This document shows, one piece after another, positions 60,601 through 64,000 of a stretch of DNA of 64,000 nucleotides (its first letter is position 1; every line of letters begins with the position of its first letter). The position numbers were made by a program, and so were the translations under genes. Source of the stretch: Arcuatula senhousia (lineage: Eukaryota; Mollusca; Bivalvia; Mytilida; Mytilidae); assembly GCA_963971305.1 (NCBI GenBank), contig CAXARO010001760.1:1-64000 (forward strand). The letters are read 5' to 3'. The notes beneath the pieces were generated by a model, which searched no databases, was not told where the DNA came from, and saw only the letters and a program-made list of their open reading frames with translations.

Positions 60601-63600
60601 TTTTTGGATAAATACAACTCATTTGACCATAATTAGATGATATCAACCCTAAAAGCACAGAAAAAGTCCAATCTGCCCTCTTTTTTAAGGTCTTTCCCTT
60701 TCCAAGGGAAGACCTTATTGTATTTCTTCTGATTATTATTATTTTCTTTCTTCCGCCAAAAATCAACTTGTAGAAGTACGCGACATGTCGCAATGAAAGT
60801 TGGTATACTTTATCGGTCAAGGTTTGTCGTCTCAGAAAAAACACTTGGGTACCGTACCCTTTCGCGTATAAGAATTATCTCCCCTTTCACTGTAAAGTTT
60901 GTTGCTCTATCTCCTCCTAAGCCATAACAGGTATCATATTCAATCCTTTTGAAACAGGTAGAGTAACTCTTGGTGTTGTGCCACATCTATTTTTTATTTT
61001 GATATATTCAATAATATAGGAGTTATTCCCCTTGAAACTTTGACTTTTTTAGTATAAAATTATAAAATCAACAAATCTCAAGATATTTCAATGAAACTTG
61101 GTATACAGGGTCAGTGACCCCTAAGGACCAAAATAAGGTCAAGGTCAAAGGTCAAGGTCATCATTTGGTGATTTGTGAAAAAATAACATTTTTTGATTGC
61201 GAAATAAGTCCAATAAGGAGAAACATTTTTCAGTACCCATTTTACTTTAAATAGTGTGTTTATGTTCCCTCTACCCAGCACAGAAAAAAAATTTGAAAAA
61301 AGTAAAAAAATGTTGTCGCGACATGGATTTTTGTGATTTTTAGACCGTATCACTGTATTTAACCATGGTATGACCTTGAAGGTTTTTTCAAGGTCAAACC
61401 ATCTTACATTCACTATTCCAACTTATTTCAGTCATTAAAAGTCACCAGATGTCAAAAATAAAAAAGTTGACTTTTGCCCCCCCTTTTTTTTGAAAATTTG
61501 GAAAATTGCCATTTTTGACCAAAAAATGTTATTTTTGGATAAATACAACTCATTTGACCATAATTAGATGATATCAACCCTAAAAGCACAGAAAAAGTCC
61601 AATCTGCCCTCTTTTTTAAGGTCTTTCCCTTTCCAAGGGAAGACCTTATTGTATTTCTTCTGATTATTATTATTTTCTTTCTTCCGCCAAAAATCAACTT
61701 GTAGAAGTACGCGACATGTCGCAATGAAAGTTGGTATACTTTATCGGTCAAGGTTTGTCGTCTCAGAAAAAACACTTGGGTACCGTACCCTTTCGCGTAT
61801 AAGAATTATCTCCCCTTTCACTGTAAAGTTTGTTGCTCTATCTCCTCCTAAGCCATAACAGGTATCATATTCAATCCTTTTGAAACAGGTAGAGTAACTC
61901 TTGGTGTTGTGCCACATCTATTTTTTATTTTGATATATTCAATAATATAGGAGTTATTCCCCTTGAAACTTTGACTTTTTTAGTATAAAATTATAAAATC
62001 AACAAATCTCAAGATATTTCAATGAAACTTGGTATACAGGGTCAGTGACCCCTAAGGACCAAAATAAGGTCAAGGTCAAAGGTCAAGGTCATCATTTGGT
62101 GATTTGTGAAAAAATAACATTTTTTGATTGCGAAATAAGTCCAATAAGGAGAAACATTTTTCAGTACCCATTTTACTTTAAATAGTGTGTTTATGTTCCC
62201 TCTACCCAGCACAGAAAAAAAATTTGAAAAAAGTAAAAAAATGTTGTCGCGACATGGATTTTTGTGATTTTTAGACCGTATCACTGTATTTAACCATGGT
62301 ATGACCTTGAAGGTTTTTTCAAGGTCAAACCATCTTACATTCACTATTCCAACTTATTTCAGTCATTAAAAGTCACCAGATGTCAAAAATAAAAAAGTTG
62401 ACTTTTGCCCCCCCTTTTTTTTGAAAATTTGGAAAATTGCCATTTTTGACCAAAAAATGTTATTTTTGGATAAATACAACTCATTTGACCATAATTAGAT
62501 GATATCAACCCTAAAAGCACAGAAAAAGTCCAATCTGCCCTCTTTTTTAAGGTCTTTCCCTTTCCAAGGGAAGACCTTATTGTATTTCTTCTGATTATTA
62601 TTATTTTCTTTCTTCCGCCAAAAATCAACTTGTAGAAGTACGCGACATGTCGCAATGAAAGTTGGTATACTTTATCGGTCAAGGTTTGTCGTCTCAGAAA
62701 AAACACTTGGGTACCGTACCCTTTCGCGTATAAGAATTATCTCCCCTTTCACTGTAAAGTTTGTTGCTCTATCTCCTCCTAAGCCATAACAGGTATCATA
62801 TTCAATCCTTTTGAAACAGGTAGAGTAACTCTTGGTGTTGTGCCACATCTATTTTTTATTTTGATATATTCAATAATATAGGAGTTATTCCCCTTGAAAC
62901 TTTGACTTTTTTAGTATAAAATTATAAAATCAACAAATCTCAAGATATTTCAATGAAACTTGGTATACAGGGTCAGTGACCCCTAAGGACCAAAATAAGG
63001 TCAAGGTCAAAGGTCAAGGTCATCATTTGGTGATTTGTGAAAAAATAACATTTTTTGATTGCGAAATAAGTCCAATAAGGAGAAACATTTTTCAGTACCC
63101 ATTTTACTTTAAATAGTGTGTTTATGTTCCCTCTACCCAGCACAGAAAAAAAATTTGAAAAAAGTAAAAAAATGTTGTCGCGACATGGATTTTTGTGATT
63201 TTTAGACCGTATCACTGTATTTAACCATGGTATGACCTTGAAGGTTTTTTCAAGGTCAAACCATCTTACATTCACTATTCCAACTTATTTCAGTCATTAA
63301 AAGTCACCAGATGTCAAAAATAAAAAAGTTGACTTTTGCCCCCCCTTTTTTTTGAAAATTTGGAAAATTGCCATTTTTGACCAAAAAATGTTATTTTTGG
63401 ATAAATACAACTCATTTGACCATAATTAGATGATATCAACCCTAAAAGCACAGAAAAAGTCCAATCTGCCCTCTTTTTTAAGGTCTTTCCCTTTCCAAGG
63501 GAAGACCTTATTGTATTTCTTCTGATTATTATTATTTTCTTTCTTCCGCCAAAAATCAACTTGTAGAAGTACGCGACATGTCGCAATGAAAGTTGGTATA

Positions 63601-64000
63601 CTTTATCGGTCAAGGTTTGTCGTCTCAGAAAAAACACTTGGGTACCGTACCCTTTCGCGTATAAGAATTATCTCCCCTTTCACTGTAAAGTTTGTTGCTC
63701 TATCTCCTCCTAAGCCATAACAGGTATCATATTCAATCCTTTTGAAACAGGTAGAGTAACTCTTGGTGTTGTGCCACATCTATTTTTTATTTTGATATAT
63801 TCAATAATATAGGAGTTATTCCCCTTGAAACTTTGACTTTTTTAGTATAAAATTATAAAATCAACAAATCTCAAGATATTTCAATGAAACTTGGTATACA
63901 GGGTCAGTGACCCCTAAGGACCAAAATAAGGTCAAGGTCAAAGGTCAAGGTCATCATTTGGTGATTTGTGAAAAAATAACATTTTTTGATTGCGAAATAA
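54614..64000 (+). repeat. 931-bp array resumed (runs off the window)
   Basis: After the insertion the outer body continues. Heads follow at 55495, 56426, 57357 and 58288, then (after element C) at 59756, 60687, 61618, 62549 and 63480. The spacing is 931 bp throughout except across element C. The array is cut by the window end, so total copy number is unknown. One extra T at about 55102-55107 marks the first resumed unit. Confidence 0.95.
58339..58875 (+). mobile_element. Family-C element (537 bp) in the 931-bp array
   Basis: The head hairpin at 58339-58366 has 5' arm AAGTCCCCCAAA and 3' arm TTTGGGGACTT. Then follow ATTGTTTTTGCACC, an (ATT)n tract and CTTCTTCCGATTCTTCCGC. Near the 3' end TTTGGGGGACTT (58830-58841) is the inverted copy of the 5' arm, followed by a hairpin at 58842-58862 (TGTGA-c-TTGC/GCAA-TCACA) and GTTAATACTTGTT. 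Heads 58288 and 59756 are 1468 bp apart, exactly 931+537, so the insertion is clean. It is non-coding; the 60-80 codon frames crossing its ends are chance. It contains a CAAAATGG motif and the palindrome GTTTCCATGGAAAC. Confidence 0.9.

Noticed and set aside
26754..63637. Repeated 100-, 107- and 74-codon minus-strand open frames, identical in every array unit
   Set aside because: They are the same chance frame repeated by tandem duplication. One runs across the head into the preceding unit, and related single copies are interrupted or have different ends. Composition is that of translated AT-rich DNA, with no domain.
25989..64000. CRISPR-like regular repetition
   Set aside because: The repeat unit is 931 or 953 bp with no variable spacers, and the context is eukaryotic.

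Overview
This window looks like eukaryotic, AT-rich, gene-poor DNA, most likely from a bivalve mollusc. That assignment is an inference. It rests on the reverse-transcriptase fragments, an adenain-like transposon protease remnant, a 3' tail typical of LINE elements, and repeat motifs I associate with bivalve genomes. I see no intact host protein gene, rRNA or functional tRNA. Most open frames are chance frames inside repeats.

Region 1 (1-8662) is old, mixed intergenic DNA. It holds several foldback (palindromic) repeats, a tRNA-derived SINE-like head, a truncated reverse transcriptase (4177-4732, minus), a frameshifted C5-like cysteine protease with a tandemly duplicated C-terminus (6042-6531, minus), a CCT microsatellite, a LINE-type 3' tail and a diverged 160-bp tandem duplication.

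Region 2 (8663-25988) is a mosaic of two families of non-autonomous mobile elements, here called A and B. Both start with a palindromic 'head' (5' arm AAGGTCTTTCCC...), followed by an (ATT)n tract and a CTTCTTCCGC-like motif. Family B elements (about 1.57 kb) end in an inverted copy of the head arm plus a 9-bp-stem hairpin. New copies have repeatedly entered the (ATT)n tract just behind the head of an older copy, so heads and bodies nest like brackets.

Region 3 (25989-64000) is a near-perfect tandem array of a 931-bp A unit. A 22,057-bp insertion (32557-54613) interrupts it. The insertion starts with an A head, carries 21 full 953-bp A units plus a partial one, then a region with a reverse-transcriptase remnant, and ends in the only family-A tail in the window. 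A third family, C (58339-58875, 537 bp), is inserted in the ATT tract of another 931-bp unit. The interrupted unit measures exactly 931+537 bp.

The main result is that three families with mostly unrelated interiors (A, B, C) share one terminal grammar. The head is a hairpin with a single extra base in its 5' arm. A copy of that 5' arm lies inverted near the 3' end. A 9-bp-stem hairpin follows, and insertion falls in an ATT tract that the element itself carries. This fits Helitron2/Helentron-like or other HUH-type (single-strand) mobilisation, but no transposase is present here to prove it. Each A and B copy also carries clustered AGGTCA half-sites (IR1, DR1, everted repeats), so the arrays hold dozens of potential nuclear-receptor sites.
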